From Mesorhizobium metallidurans STM 2683 (lineage in GTDB: Bacteria; Pseudomonadota; Alphaproteobacteria; Rhizobiales; Rhizobiaceae), in contig NZ_CAUM01000003.1 of assembly GCF_000350085.1 (NCBI RefSeq), positions 1-55,256 on the forward strand: 55,256 bases of DNA. The letters run 5' to 3'. Under the pieces are notes generated by a model that did not search any database, was not told the origin of the DNA, and saw nothing but the letters and a program-made list of their open reading frames with translations. The translations under genes and the position numbers were made by a program. The first letter of the stretch is position 1. Every line of letters starts with the position of its first letter. This document shows positions 26,512 through 35,047 of this stretch, piece by piece.

Positions 26512-26634
26512 ATGCATTGGACATGGAGTTGGTGGCTCTTCGTTGTCGCGCTAATCGTGATGACGTTCATTTCCTTGCTGGCTGGCGCGGCCTTTGCGTT
26601 CATAATAACTGCCGTGGTCGGTTTCCTCTTCTGA
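26512..26634 (+). CDS. 40-residue single-pass membrane protein
   Basis: The frame reads MHWTWSWWLFVVALIV followed by MTFISLLAGAAFAFII and VVGFLF, then stops. Almost the whole chain is hydrophobic, with a Trp-rich N-terminus. A GGAAGG lies about 12 nt upstream, rather far. A chance frame would rarely be so evenly hydrophobic, so a small membrane protein is plausible. Confidence 0.4.
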   Translation: MHWTWSWWLFVVALIVMTFISLLAGAAFAFIITAVVGFLF

Positions 26635-26700
26635 CCCTTGAACCGTCTTTAACTCCGCGCGAATAGAAGCGCCTGGCGGAAAGCATAGGGAGGCACACAC

Positions 26701-26894
26701 GTGGGCAAGCCCGACCCGAGGGACGAAGGCATAGACGCATACTGCCTAAAGCCGCCCCGATCGGCCTGCCCTTATCCCCTATTGACCAAAAAGCGACGCT
26801 CTTGGCTGCAAGGTTGGGACGGATCCAAGCGATTGATGAAGAGCAGCAGGAGGCATGGTCGTTTCTGCGATCCATCCTGCGAAGCCCAAATTAG
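26701..26894 (+). pseudogene. Possible frameshifted small protein
   Basis: A GTG at 26701 behind GGGAGG starts GKPDPRDEGIDAYCL. After a slip near 26752 the neighbouring frame reads PIGLPLSPIDQKATLLAARL and AIDEEQQEAWSFLRSIL to a stop at 26894. Joined, they would give a helical protein of about 65 residues. Family unknown. Confidence 0.3.
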
Positions 26895-27576
26895 CGCCCG
26901 GCACGGCAAACGTGCCGACCAACCAAGCAACTTCGCGCATGCCCTCGTAATACCTAACCAGATCGTCAAGGACCTCGATAAGAAGGGTGTCACAGACGGA
27001 TTTGATTTAAATCGCAGATGATCTGGGAGAAATCCGGACCCCGGCTTGTCTTATAGGAGAGCCCCTTGCTGACGTCGCCGGCCGGCCTCGGTTGGCAATG
27101 CAATAGGGTTTCATGGTGCGCCACCATGAAAGATCGCACGTTTTCTCAATTCGCCCGACATCGGGAGCCCGCAAGTCAATCTGATCGGATGGTCCGCACA
27201 TTGAGGTAAGGCATGGCGCTAGGTGCGCCACGCTCATCGACAAATCAATCGCTGGCCGTACCGGCTATGGTCGGCGCAGCATCGCTAAATGGCTGTCTTT
27301 CGACACGCCACCCGACCGACGCAGGACGGCGTTGAACACGACGTCACCTTATATTTCGAGGCGTTTCTCAGCCAGTGCCGGAGGATGGCAATCGCCTCGG
27401 TTGGCTGATGAAATCGTCCGCTCGCGCATGGCAGGTCGAAGCAATTCCTGGCGAAGAGAAGCCAGGCTCATCATCAAACAGTAGCTGGAAATCCCATGGC
27501 TCGGATGCCATGAATGATGGGGCGGGTTCATCATCCGTGGCTACCGCTCGTGCGGCAAGGGTTCCCTCAGTCGCTC
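26895..27576. other. Debris between small ORFs and the C48 relic
   Basis: No gene is supported. The only structure I see is the perfect inverted repeat at 27109-27131, listed separately. Confidence 0.35.
27109..27131. repeat. Perfect inverted repeat
   Basis: TTTCATGGTG (27109-27118) and CACCATGAAA (27122-27131) are perfect 10-nt arms with a CGC centre. It lies in a gene-free stretch. It could be an operator, a hairpin or the scar of a mobile element. Confidence 0.5.
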
Positions 27577-27828
27577 TTACAGCTTCTGCCGATCGGCGAC
27601 GAGGTCGTTGAGGTGCAGCGGCTGTTGGGTTTCGGGCCGCTGCTCGTCCGCCGATCGTTGAACCAGCTCGCGCGTGCCGTCCACCACGAAGACGCCGCAA
27701 TCAACACCGTTGTCCTGCTGTGTCGGACTGTAGGTCGCCCTGGCCTCGTTGCCGCTATGCGCCGGCAAGGCCGCCAACGTTATGCGCAACTGCGCGCCCC
27801 AGGCCGACGCCATCTTGTGCGGCGCGAA
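27577..27828 (-). pseudogene. C48 (Ulp1-like) peptidase remnant, probable type III effector
   Basis: The minus strand reads MASAWGAQLRITLAALPA, then QQDNGVDCGVFVVDGTREL, then PLHLNDLVADRQKL and a stop. The Asp-Cys-Gly-Val-Phe-Val block is the active-site cysteine segment of C48/Ulp1-type SUMO proteases, and the Leu-Asn-Leu-like tail with VADRQ fits rhizobial effectors of the NopD type. The His and Asp parts of the triad are gone: at 27829 the frame runs straight into the IS6 relic. A premature TAA ends the C-terminus just before ERLRE. Such effectors are injected through a type III system to remove SUMO from plant proteins. Confidence 0.55.
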
Positions 27829-28220
27829 CTGCTCGATCCGATTGTTGAGGTACTTGCTCTTGCGGATGCGGATCGGCTTCAGCGCTCGTCGCGATCAATT
27901 CCGCAGACGGTGTTCGGCGTCGCAGGAAATGATCGCCTCATGATTGGTCGGGCTGCCGTCGATGACGATGCGATCCGGTCTGCCGTGGCGCTCCAGGGCC
28001 TTCCGGAAGAAGCGCTTGGCTGCCGGCAGGTCGCGGTGTTCGCTGAAGAAGAACTCGACCGTGTCGCCGACGCCGTCGACGGCACGATAGATACATCCAT
28101 TGGCCGCGTATCTTGATGTATGTCTCGTCCATGTGCCACTTGCCGGTGACGGCGCGCTTGCGCCCGTTGAAGCGCTCCCGAAGCTGGGCGAGAAGTGAAC
28201 GACCCAGCGGTGCACAGTCG
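27829..28220 (-). mobile_element. IS6-family transposase relic, copy 1
   Basis: The minus strand reads TVHRWVVHFSP, HMDETYIKIRGQWMYL, YRAVDGVGDTVEFFF, HRDLPAAKRFFRKAL and RIRKSKYLNNRIEQ. These are the DDE-domain core of an IS6/IS26-type transposase. A 2-nt loss after QWMYL shifts the frame and kills the gene; another 1-nt loss follows the FSP segment. Both ends are missing: the relic joins the C48 scrap at 27829 and other DNA at 28220. A nearly identical 392-nt stretch in the opposite orientation is at 38973-39364. Confidence 0.85.
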
Positions 28221-28448
28221 GGTGCTGGCAGGAAGTCCGATGCGCGGGCGTGGATGGATCAAGGCGTTGCGTCAGGACGAGGCTCGGCAGGTGCGTGCGC
28301 GCATTGCGGAACTGGAGCGCGACCTCATAGCGCCCACACCTCAAGGACGCCATCGACGTTTCGAAGCCGGACATGAACTTCGCTGCGAAGTTCCGCCTGG
28401 CGCGTCTCAAGGAATGCATCTCCGAAATACCGGAGAAACATAGGCGTT
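28221..28448 (+). other. Unidentified frameshifted coding scrap
   Basis: The plus strand reads ALRQDEARQVRARIAELERD, then in the next frame HLKDAIDVSKPDMNF and RLARLKECISEIPEKHRR to a stop near 28448. The charged helical pattern looks coding, but I cannot name the family. It abuts IS6 copy 1. Confidence 0.3.
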
Positions 28449-28640
28449 AGCGGAAGCTTCGCCGCTCTCAATGCTTGTAGCCGAACATCATCTCTCTGCT
28501 GCGATCACATCGATCCTCAGAAAATGCGGATTGGAAGGCGGTCCAGCTAGGGCGCGAATGGCTGGCCCTAGCACCAAGTTCAGTCGGCTTTGCAGTCCTG
28601 TACAAGGATTCCGAAGCCACCTGCGCTCGCGTCCCTGTGG

Positions 28641-29234
28641 TCACACTGCTCGTCGATAGGTCCAGAGTTGTGCGGGGGGAACATTGCGAACGACGAAATC
28701 ATAGTGAGAAACGATGTACCGGTCGGGCATTTTGAGCACCGGTGACAGAAGACCGTAGGTGATTTGGATCACAGGTCGCCCGGCGGGGATTCGTGCGAGC
28801 AAATCCTCGAGCAGTGTGAGGCGCTGTTGCATCGGAAAGCTCAACATCGGCACTGCGCTTATGACACAATCGAACTTTTCCCGGCGCTCCCCCAGAATTT
28901 CTTCCAAGGCAAACGCATTGCCCAAGCGGAAATCCACTCCCGGAAAGCGTCGCACCAGGCCGTCATAGAAATCCTTGGAATATTCGACCGAAGTCAACCG
29001 ATGCGGTTTGATGCCTCTTTCCAGGATGGCCCTGGTGATGACACCAGTCCCGGCACCAATCTCCAAAACCGGCAATCCAGAATGCGGGTTGACCACACTG
29101 GCCATGCGGCGCGCCGCATGGATCGACGTGGGCATGAGTGCGCCCACACCTTTCTTATCCTTCTGCCAACATTTGAAGAATTGCACTTCTTCCTCAAGTT
29201 TCTTGCCAAGTCGCTCTTTCAATCGAAAGACCAT
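28641..29234 (-). CDS. pmtA: Phosphatidylethanolamine N-methyltransferase PmtA
   Basis: The 197-residue protein begins MVFRLKERLGKKLEEE at the ATG at 29234, with GGGAG 6 nt upstream; the longer frame adds an unconserved leader. Motifs are LPVLEIGAGTGVITRAIL (SAM motif I), SVEYSKDFYDGLVRRFPGV, FDCVISAVPMLSFP (motif IV region) and RPVIQITYG, ending VPPAQLWTYRR. This is the rhizobial PmtA type, a peripheral enzyme making phosphatidylcholine by three methylations of phosphatidylethanolamine. Phosphatidylcholine is important for symbiosis. Rhizobia usually have a chromosomal copy, so this is probably an extra one. Confidence 0.85.
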   Translation of the reverse strand: MVFRLKERLGKKLEEEVQFFKCWQKDKKGVGALMPTSIHAARRMASVVNPHSGLPVLEIGAGTGVITRAILERGIKPHRLTSVEYSKDFYDGLVRRFPGVDFRLGNAFALEEILGERREKFDCVISAVPMLSFPMQQRLTLLEDLLARIPAGRPVIQITYGLLSPVLKMPDRYIVSHYDFVVRNVPPAQLWTYRRAV

Positions 29235-29384
29235 ATCTGCTCCCTTCTCCCGATCCGAGTCGGAGCGACTTTTTGTCGAAGTTTCGCTATATAAACAAGC
29301 CTGACTCACAGGGATGAATGCCGCGCTGGAGGCGCGAAACGCCCGCGCCGGCTGACACGCCTTTCCATGATGACGTTTTCTCGC

Positions 29385-29486
29385 TCAGATGCGCGCCAGG
29401 TCTTCCTGTATGGAAATCTTGGTCATGGCCTCGAGAGCCCCTCGCGGCTCGTCGAGCAGCCGTATCTCGGGCTGCACTATCAGCGC
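29385..29486 (-). pseudogene. ABC transporter ATPase scrap
   Basis: The minus strand reads ALIVQPEIRLLDEPRGALEA then MTKISIQEDLARI and a stop. This is the Walker B and D-loop region of a nitrate/sulfonate/taurine-type ATPase (LLDEPFGALDALT in intact members). Only about 33 residues remain. It may derive from a relative of the operon at 30322-32992. Confidence 0.5.
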
Positions 29487-30266
29487 CCGCGGGACCCACG
29501 CAGGTTCTCATCTGCTGCGCGCTTCGCCAAGCGCACAGCAGACAGCGAGGCCGCTACGGCCGCGAAAAACCCGCGACGGCGGCTCGATTCCGGGACCGGT
29601 CCGCCATTTTTGGCAGGTGATCCGTGCAAGTGCGTGGCGTGGATCACCCCAACTATCTCGTGGCCGTCCCATTGCCAACGTCCTCTTTTCAACCGGCCGA
29701 GCCTCCCAGTCGCCGGATCAATGATGACGATCCCCTCTGAATAGTTTTTTGAAGAGCCTGACGGTGCCGTCTTACTGTGGTTCCGGCTTTGCCATAGCCT
29801 TCTCTGCCGCGCAGGCGGCAAAGTGCTATGACTCTACCGTGCATTGGCCTTGGAAAATACGACGGCTGGACCACAATAATGAGGTTTAGGCTGAAGACTT
29901 TTCAGAGAAACCCCCAAAAAGGAAACAGCAGCTCTTCCGGTCCTTACGAGCCCGGCCGTTCCTATCGGCCGGTAATCATCGCAGGCCATAGTGCCTGTCC
30001 TTCCACGACCGGAGCCGAAGCGATTTTTCTGCTAGCAGCTTCACGCTGGGTCCTGTTCCAAGCCGAACTCGCTGGCAAGGCGCATAGGGCATCAGGAACC
30101 GCTTTTGGCGACGACGTGAGTTGGCGCCGGTCAGAACGCGACCTGCTCTGCAGCGCCCTAAGCCGCCTGTTGTTGGGCGGCGCGTGCTCCGAATGAGCAT
30201 TCGAGGCGAACAGCGTTTCCTTTGGGTGGCAAAGAACAGCACCTGATACTTTTATAGTCTACCAAA
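29487..30266. other. Long stretch without a recognised gene
   Basis: Frames 29480-29821 (minus, with IVIIDPATGRLGRLKRG) and 29880-30196 (plus) are open but show no known motif and no good ribosome-binding site. I see no RNA gene. Confidence 0.35.
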
Positions 30267-30288
30267 TCGCTGGACATACTAGCAGCGA
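30267..30288. promoter_or_regulatory. Dyad upstream of the sulfonate-type operon
   Basis: TCGCTG (30267-30272) and CAGCGA (30283-30288) flank a 10-nt spacer, 34 nt before the first start codon. It could be the operator of a LysR-type regulator such as a CysB/SsuR relative, but no such gene is present nearby. Confidence 0.3.
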
Positions 30289-30321
30289 AATTCGGAGCCT
30301 TCCCAAAACTGGAGCAAGACG

Positions 30322-31360
30322 ATGGTGTTAGCTGTGGAGAGATTTTCAAGAAGGAGGTTTGGTGGGTTCGTGACCGCGTTCGCGGTAGGCTTGGTCGCTT
30401 CCTTCTCCCCCCTCATTGCCCAGGCGGGTAGCCCGGACGCTGGCAAACTGCCGACCAAAATCCCGGCGGGCACTGTGCTTCGTATCGGCGATCCCGAGAC
30501 GCAAAGGGCCCTGGAATTATCGGGGCTGATCGATCAACTGCCGTTTGAGGTCGAATGGGCCAATATCAGCGGCGGTCCACAGACAATCGAAGCTTTTCGC
30601 GCCAACGCATTGGACGTCGGATCCGTTGCCGACATTCCACCCATCCACGCGACCTGGACGGGGCTCAAGGTCAAGATCATTGCCGCGAAGTTCCGCAAGG
30701 AACCGGTTGCGCACCCGATTTATCAACTCGGCATTGCACCGGGAGTCGAGGTCAAGACGCTCGCGGATTTGCGCGGCAAACGGATTGCTTTCAGCCCCGG
30801 TCAGGCACAAGGCGCGCTGGTGTTGAGGATCCTGCAGGCCGCCAGCCTGGAAAAGGAGGATGTAGATCTCATCGAACTGCCCAGCGGTGGCACTTGCCGG
30901 CAAGCAAGTCGACGTCGCGCCGATCTCGGGCGTCCTCATCAAGCGCTATCTCCGCCAGTATGGCGCCGACGGCGCTGCCACCATCCCGCACGGCTTGCGC
31001 GATGATCCAGCCCATCTCTATGCCCCACAAGCCGTGCTTGACGACCCGGCCAAAGCAGCCGCTCTCGGCGAATATGTGCGCTACTGGGCGCTAGCCGCCC
31101 GTTGGGTGGAAGAGCATCCCAAGGAGTGGATCGAGGGATACTACGTCGCCACCCAGGGCCTCAACACAGAAGATGGCCAGTATCTGGTCGACGCTGATGG
31201 TCGGTTCGACATCCCCTCCGACTGGAACGACGTGATCGTGCGCCAGCAGGCGACGATCGATCTCCTGGCCAAGGAGTTGAACAAGCCCGCGATCAAGGCC
31301 GAGGACCTGTTCGACAGGCGCTTCGAGGCGATCGCCACAAACTCGCTGAACGCTTCCTGA
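30322..31360 (+). pseudogene. SsuA-like binding protein, one frameshift
   Basis: The ATG at 30322 has GGAG 8 nt upstream. A signal peptide (AFAVGLVASFSPLIAQA) is followed by TVLRIGDPETQRALE, NISGGPQTIEAFRANALDVG, LADLRGKRIAFSPGQAQG and ILQAASLEKEDVDLIELPS. The frame shifts near 30890 and continues as ALAGKQVDVAPISGVLIKRY, VRYWALAARWVEEHPKEW and DLLAKELNKPAI to 31360. Joined, it is a full-length substrate-binding protein of the sulfonate/nitrate/taurine class. All else in the operon is intact, so the slip may be recent or a sequencing error. The periplasmic product would feed the permease and ATPase that follow. Confidence 0.8.
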
Positions 31361-31391
31361 CGCCTCCTTTCCGAGACCGGAGACGACACCG

Positions 31392-32270
31392 ATGAACGCA
31401 TTCTCCAACACCGCCGCAGTTGCCCCCGCCTTTCCTGCCGCATCGGATGAAAGGTTGTTGATCCCGCCAGCCGTGGAGCCCCGCAAGACCGGGACGAGGC
31501 GACTCGCACTTGGGCGAACGATCCCGTTTGGCGCGCTGATCGGGCCCGCACTTCTTCTCGTGATCTGGTCCATCGGCAGTATCGCCGGCCTGATCGATCC
31601 AAGAACGCTGCCGGCGCCTTGGTCGGTTATCGGCACCGCCATCGATCTCATCGCCGAAGGGAAGCTTCAGCATCATTTGATGACGTCTGCCTGGCGGGCA
31701 GCACAGGGGCTGGTGTTCGGAATCCTGATCGGGACCATCCTTGCTCTCATTTCAGGTTTGTCGCGGCTTGGTGAGGCCATCATCGACGGCGCTGTTCAGA
31801 TCAAGCGGGCGATACCGACGCTCGCTCTGATCCCGCTGCTGATGCTGTGGTTCGGCATCGGCGAGGGCATGAAAGTAACGACCATCGCGCTGGCTGTCCT
31901 GATCCCGATCTATATCCAGACCCACAGCAGCTTGCGCAGCATAGACAGCCGTTATGTCGAACTGGCCCAGACCTTGCGAATGGGCTACGGCGAATTCATC
32001 CGCCAGGTCATCCTGCCCGGCGCCCTTCCAGGGTTCTTCCTTGGCCTGCGTTTTGCGGTGACCTATGCCTGGCTGTCTCTGGTGGTGGTGGAACAGGTCA
32101 ATGCCACCAGCGGCATCGGCTACATGATCGATCTCGCACGCAACTACGGCCAGACCGACATCATCATCGTCGGCCTCGTCGTCTACGCATTGCTCGGTCT
32201 AGCCTCCGACGGCATCGTCCGCTTCTTCCAGGAAAGGTCCCTGTCATGGCGTCGCACCTTGGCGGATTGA
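31392..32270 (+). CDS. ABC transporter permease (SsuC-like)
   Basis: The 292-residue inner-membrane protein has a short N-terminal cytoplasmic part and about six hydrophobic segments (for example LIGPALLLVIWSIGSIAGLI and GLVFGILIGTILALISG). The permease coupling loop reads SRYVELAQTLRMGYGEFIRQ followed by VILPGALPGFFLGLR, the EAA-type motif of sulfonate/taurine importers. It lies 31 nt after the binding-protein gene and overlaps the ATPase start by 25 nt, so the genes are cotranscribed and probably coupled. Confidence 0.9.
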   Translation: MNAFSNTAAVAPAFPAASDERLLIPPAVEPRKTGTRRLALGRTIPFGALIGPALLLVIWSIGSIAGLIDPRTLPAPWSVIGTAIDLIAEGKLQHHLMTSAWRAAQGLVFGILIGTILALISGLSRLGEAIIDGAVQIKRAIPTLALIPLLMLWFGIGEGMKVTTIALAVLIPIYIQTHSSLRSIDSRYVELAQTLRMGYGEFIRQVILPGALPGFFLGLRFAVTYAWLSLVVVEQVNATSGIGYMIDLARNYGQTDIIIVGLVVYALLGLASDGIVRFFQERSLSWRRTLAD

Positions 32271-32992
32271 GCGGCGCGCCGGTGGTGCGGGTCGAGAGCC
32301 TTGTGAGAAGTTTCGGGCCGCGAACCATCCTCGACGGCCTCAGCCTCGACATCGAGAAGGGGGAGTTCGTCGCCCTTCTCGGCCGTAGCGGGTCGGGCAA
32401 GAGTACATTGTTGCGCGCGCTCGCCGATCTCGACGACAAAGTCTCCGGCTCCGGCCGACTCGAAACACCCGACAAGAAATCGGTGGTGTTCCAGGATGCC
32501 CGGCTGTTGCCATGGAAACGAGTGCTGGAGAATGTGGTTCTTGGCCTCGACCTGCCGGAAGCCGCCGAACGCGGACGGGTAGCTCTCGAAGAGGTTGGCC
32601 TGAGCGGCCGCGAGAACGCGTGGCCGGTCGAACTCTCTGGTGGCGAGCAGCAGCGGGTGGCATTGGCGCGCTCGCTGGTTCGTGATCCTGAGCTGCTGCT
32701 AGCGGACGAGCCGTTTGGCGCGCTTGACGCGCTGACCCGCCTGCGCATGCACGATCTGCTGCGCCAGCTCTGCGCCCGTCACCAGCCGGCCGTGCTGCTG
32801 GTTACCCATGATGTGGACGAAGCCGTAACGCTGGCGGACCGGGTTTTGGTGCTCGACAACGGCGCGATCGCCGCCGACATCGCGATCGATATCCCCACGC
32901 CACGCGATCACGGCGATCGCCGGTTCGGCGAGATCCGCTCCCATCTTCTGCGTCATCTCGGCGTCGAGACAAAGCCTGTGTTGCCCGTCTGA
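32246..32992 (+). CDS. ABC transporter ATPase (SsuB-like)
   Basis: The 248-residue protein starts at ATG 32246 with AGGAAAGG upstream, inside the permease end. It has Walker A LLGRSGSGKST, the Q-loop in VVFQDARLLPW, signature ELSGGEQQRVALARSL, Walker B LLLADEPFGALDALT and the H-loop LLVTHDVDEAV. Short length and the ARLLPW Q-loop are typical of SsuB/TauB-type importer ATPases. It powers the SsuC-like permease for uptake of an organosulfur or similar anion. Confidence 0.9.
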   Translation: MASHLGGLSGAPVVRVESLVRSFGPRTILDGLSLDIEKGEFVALLGRSGSGKSTLLRALADLDDKVSGSGRLETPDKKSVVFQDARLLPWKRVLENVVLGLDLPEAAERGRVALEEVGLSGRENAWPVELSGGEQQRVALARSLVRDPELLLADEPFGALDALTRLRMHDLLRQLCARHQPAVLLVTHDVDEAVTLADRVLVLDNGAIAADIAIDIPTPRDHGDRRFGEIRSHLLRHLGVETKPVLPV

Positions 32993-33042
32993 ACGGCCCC
33001 CCAAGACCTGTCGCTCAGCATCACCACCCAGGAGGACGAACT

Positions 33043-34389
33043 ATGCCCGCCGAAAAACGACAATTGAATCTCAACCTTTTCATCTATCCTGGCGGCCATC
33101 ATGAAGCCGGCTGGCGCTACAAGGATTCCGCCCCTGAGAGAGTGCTGGATATCTCCTATTATCAGGAACTGGCGAAAAAGGCCGAGGCGAGCAAATTCGA
33201 CGCGCTGTTCTTTGCCGATGGGCCCGCGCTTGCCGACAACATTCGCTACGCAAGCCGCTTCAGACTGGAGCCGCTGACATGGATTTCGGCTCTCGCTGCT
33301 GTGACGGAACGCATCGGCTTCATCGCCACGGCTTCGACCACCTACAACGAACCCTACAACCTGGCCCGGCTGTTTGCTTCTTTCGATCATTTGAGCGGCG
33401 GGCGCGCCGGCTGGAACATCGTCACGACGGGCGATGCGTCCGCAGCTTTGAATTTCGGCTTTGACCGACATCCAACCCACGCCGATCGTTACGAGCGCGC
33501 CGGCGAGTTCGTTGATGTGGTGACGAAGCTCTGGGACAGTTGGGAGGACGACGCGCTCGTCTCGGACAGGGAGTCCGGAATCTTTGCCGACACCGACAAG
33601 ATCCACCCAATCAACCACATCGGCAAATACCATCGGGTGAAGGGACCGCTCACGCTTCCGCGCTCGCCGCAGGGGCGTCCGGTCTACGTCCAGGCAGGTT
33701 CGTCGCAAGACGGACGGTCATTCGCAAGCCGCTATGCCGAGGCGATATTCACAGCCCATCAGACACTCGGCAACGCGCAGGAATTTTACGCTGACATCAA
33801 AGCGCGCGTGAAGTCGGTTGGCCGCAACCCTGACCACGTCAAGGTCTTGCCCGGCATCAGCCCCTTCATCGGTTCCACCGAGGCGGAAGCCCGCGCGCTG
33901 CATGACGAGTTCAATGAGCTGACGCAGCCGGAATATTCTCTTCACCAGCTACGCCGCATCGTAGACGCCGACCTTTCCAGCTACGATCTGGACGGGCCAT
34001 TTCCGCGTGAGCTTATCCACGTAGAGGGCGAGCGCGGTGCGAGCAGCCGCTTCCACGTCGTCCTCGACATCATCGAGCGCGAAAATCCAACTATCCGCCA
34101 GTTGCTCCACCGCCTCGCCGGGGCGCGCGGCCATTGGGTCCAGGCCGGGACGCCCGAACAGATTGCCGACAAGATCCAGGAATGGTTCGACAATGGTGCC
34201 GCGGACGGCTTCAATATCATGCCACCCTATCTGCAAGGCGGGTTCGCTATATTCGCCGAAGAGGTGGTACCGATCTTGCGCAAGCGCGGACTTTTCCGGC
34301 ACGACTATGACGGGGCAACGCTGAGAGACCATTTCGGTTTGCCGCGCCCGGAAAATACGTTCAGCCGGCCGCAAAAGGCGACCGCCTGA
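33043..34389 (+). CDS. FMN-dependent monooxygenase (NtaA/SnaA/DszA type)
   Basis: The 448-residue protein belongs to the bacterial-luciferase-like monooxygenases. Blocks include LNLNLFIYPGGHHEAGWR, FDALFFADGP, ASTTYNEPYNLARLFASFDH, SGGRAGWNIVTT, HYRVKGPL-like YHRVKGPLTLPRSPQG, PVYVQAGSSQDGR and DGFNIMPPYLQGGF. AGGAGG lies 8 nt before the ATG. Enzymes of this group use reduced flavin from a separate reductase to open C-N or C-S bonds (nitrilotriacetate, dibenzothiophene sulfone, others). Placed after a sulfonate-type importer, release of sulfite from an imported organosulfur compound is the likely role. No flavin reductase gene is visible. Confidence 0.9.
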   Translation: MPAEKRQLNLNLFIYPGGHHEAGWRYKDSAPERVLDISYYQELAKKAEASKFDALFFADGPALADNIRYASRFRLEPLTWISALAAVTERIGFIATASTTYNEPYNLARLFASFDHLSGGRAGWNIVTTGDASAALNFGFDRHPTHADRYERAGEFVDVVTKLWDSWEDDALVSDRESGIFADTDKIHPINHIGKYHRVKGPLTLPRSPQGRPVYVQAGSSQDGRSFASRYAEAIFTAHQTLGNAQEFYADIKARVKSVGRNPDHVKVLPGISPFIGSTEAEARALHDEFNELTQPEYSLHQLRRIVDADLSSYDLDGPFPRELIHVEGERGASSRFHVVLDIIERENPTIRQLLHRLAGARGHWVQAGTPEQIADKIQEWFDNGAADGFNIMPPYLQGGFAIFAEEVVPILRKRGLFRHDYDGATLRDHFGLPRPENTFSRPQKATA

Positions 34390-34423
34390 GCTACCTTCGC
34401 ATCGGGCATTCAACCTAAAAGCG

Positions 34424-34915
34424 TTACGCCAACACCATTATGGCTTCCTGCCGGGCCATCGTCCCAATCTGTCGCGATGCGTGGGTAAGGCGGTGTTCAT
34501 CGCCTTTCGCCAGGGGGCCGTTGGAAGTCCGCTGACGCGACATCCCCGTGGCAGAAATCGAACTTAAGCGGCGGCCTCCCGGCGGTGCTGTTCGACGGCA
34601 GAGCCATCGCACGAGCTGCATAGGCTGAGAGTTGGCGCGTGGCCATCGCCGAACCGTCGGCCGGGGTGACCTGGCTCGGCCGCCCTGCGGCCGCAACCGA
34701 CGCTTTCCGTCCCTGCTGCCCAGACATAGCCCTCCGAAATGAGTTGGTCGAATGCGGCGGTCACAGTCTCCTCGAAACACCCAGTTCTTCCGCAAGCGAG
34801 CGACTTGAAGGTAGAGCGTCACCGACACCGTCCTCACGCCTCGATCTGCTTGACCAAGGATTGATAAATTCGACGCGTCGCTCCCGTCCTGCGAGAACCC
34901 TCCTTATACTGGACC
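34424..34915 (-). pseudogene. MocR-family regulator relic (module B)
   Basis: Pieces in different minus-strand frames follow MocR order: RIYQSLVKQIEA, TAAFDQLISEGYV (end of the winged helix) and LKFDFCHGDVASADF (start of the aminotransferase-like domain, compare VDFRYGDLAPSDF in the intact gene at 5523-7067). The rest is lost. It lies divergently from the second B3/B4 gene, the same divergent relation MocR has to the aldolase operon in module A. It cannot encode a working regulator, so module B may be unregulated or controlled in trans by the intact MocR. Confidence 0.65.
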
Positions 34916-35047
34916 AATGAAAATCTCCAAAAGTGGCAGTTTAATTTGGGCCAGCCAACTGCAATGTTAGCTTGTAGTCAAGGAAGCGATCGTCACTGGT
35001 CGCGCGGCTCTTGGATTGCTTGCGCTTGAATTGATGGAGTTGCCTGG

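Noticed and set aside
29880..30196. 105-codon plus-strand frame before the sulfonate operon
   Set aside because: No ribosome-binding site, Ser/Arg-rich composition and no motif.
31847..32245. N-terminal extension of the ABC ATPase into the permease gene
   Set aside because: The extension is His/Pro/Arg-rich shadow of the permease; the ATG at 32246 gives the family length.
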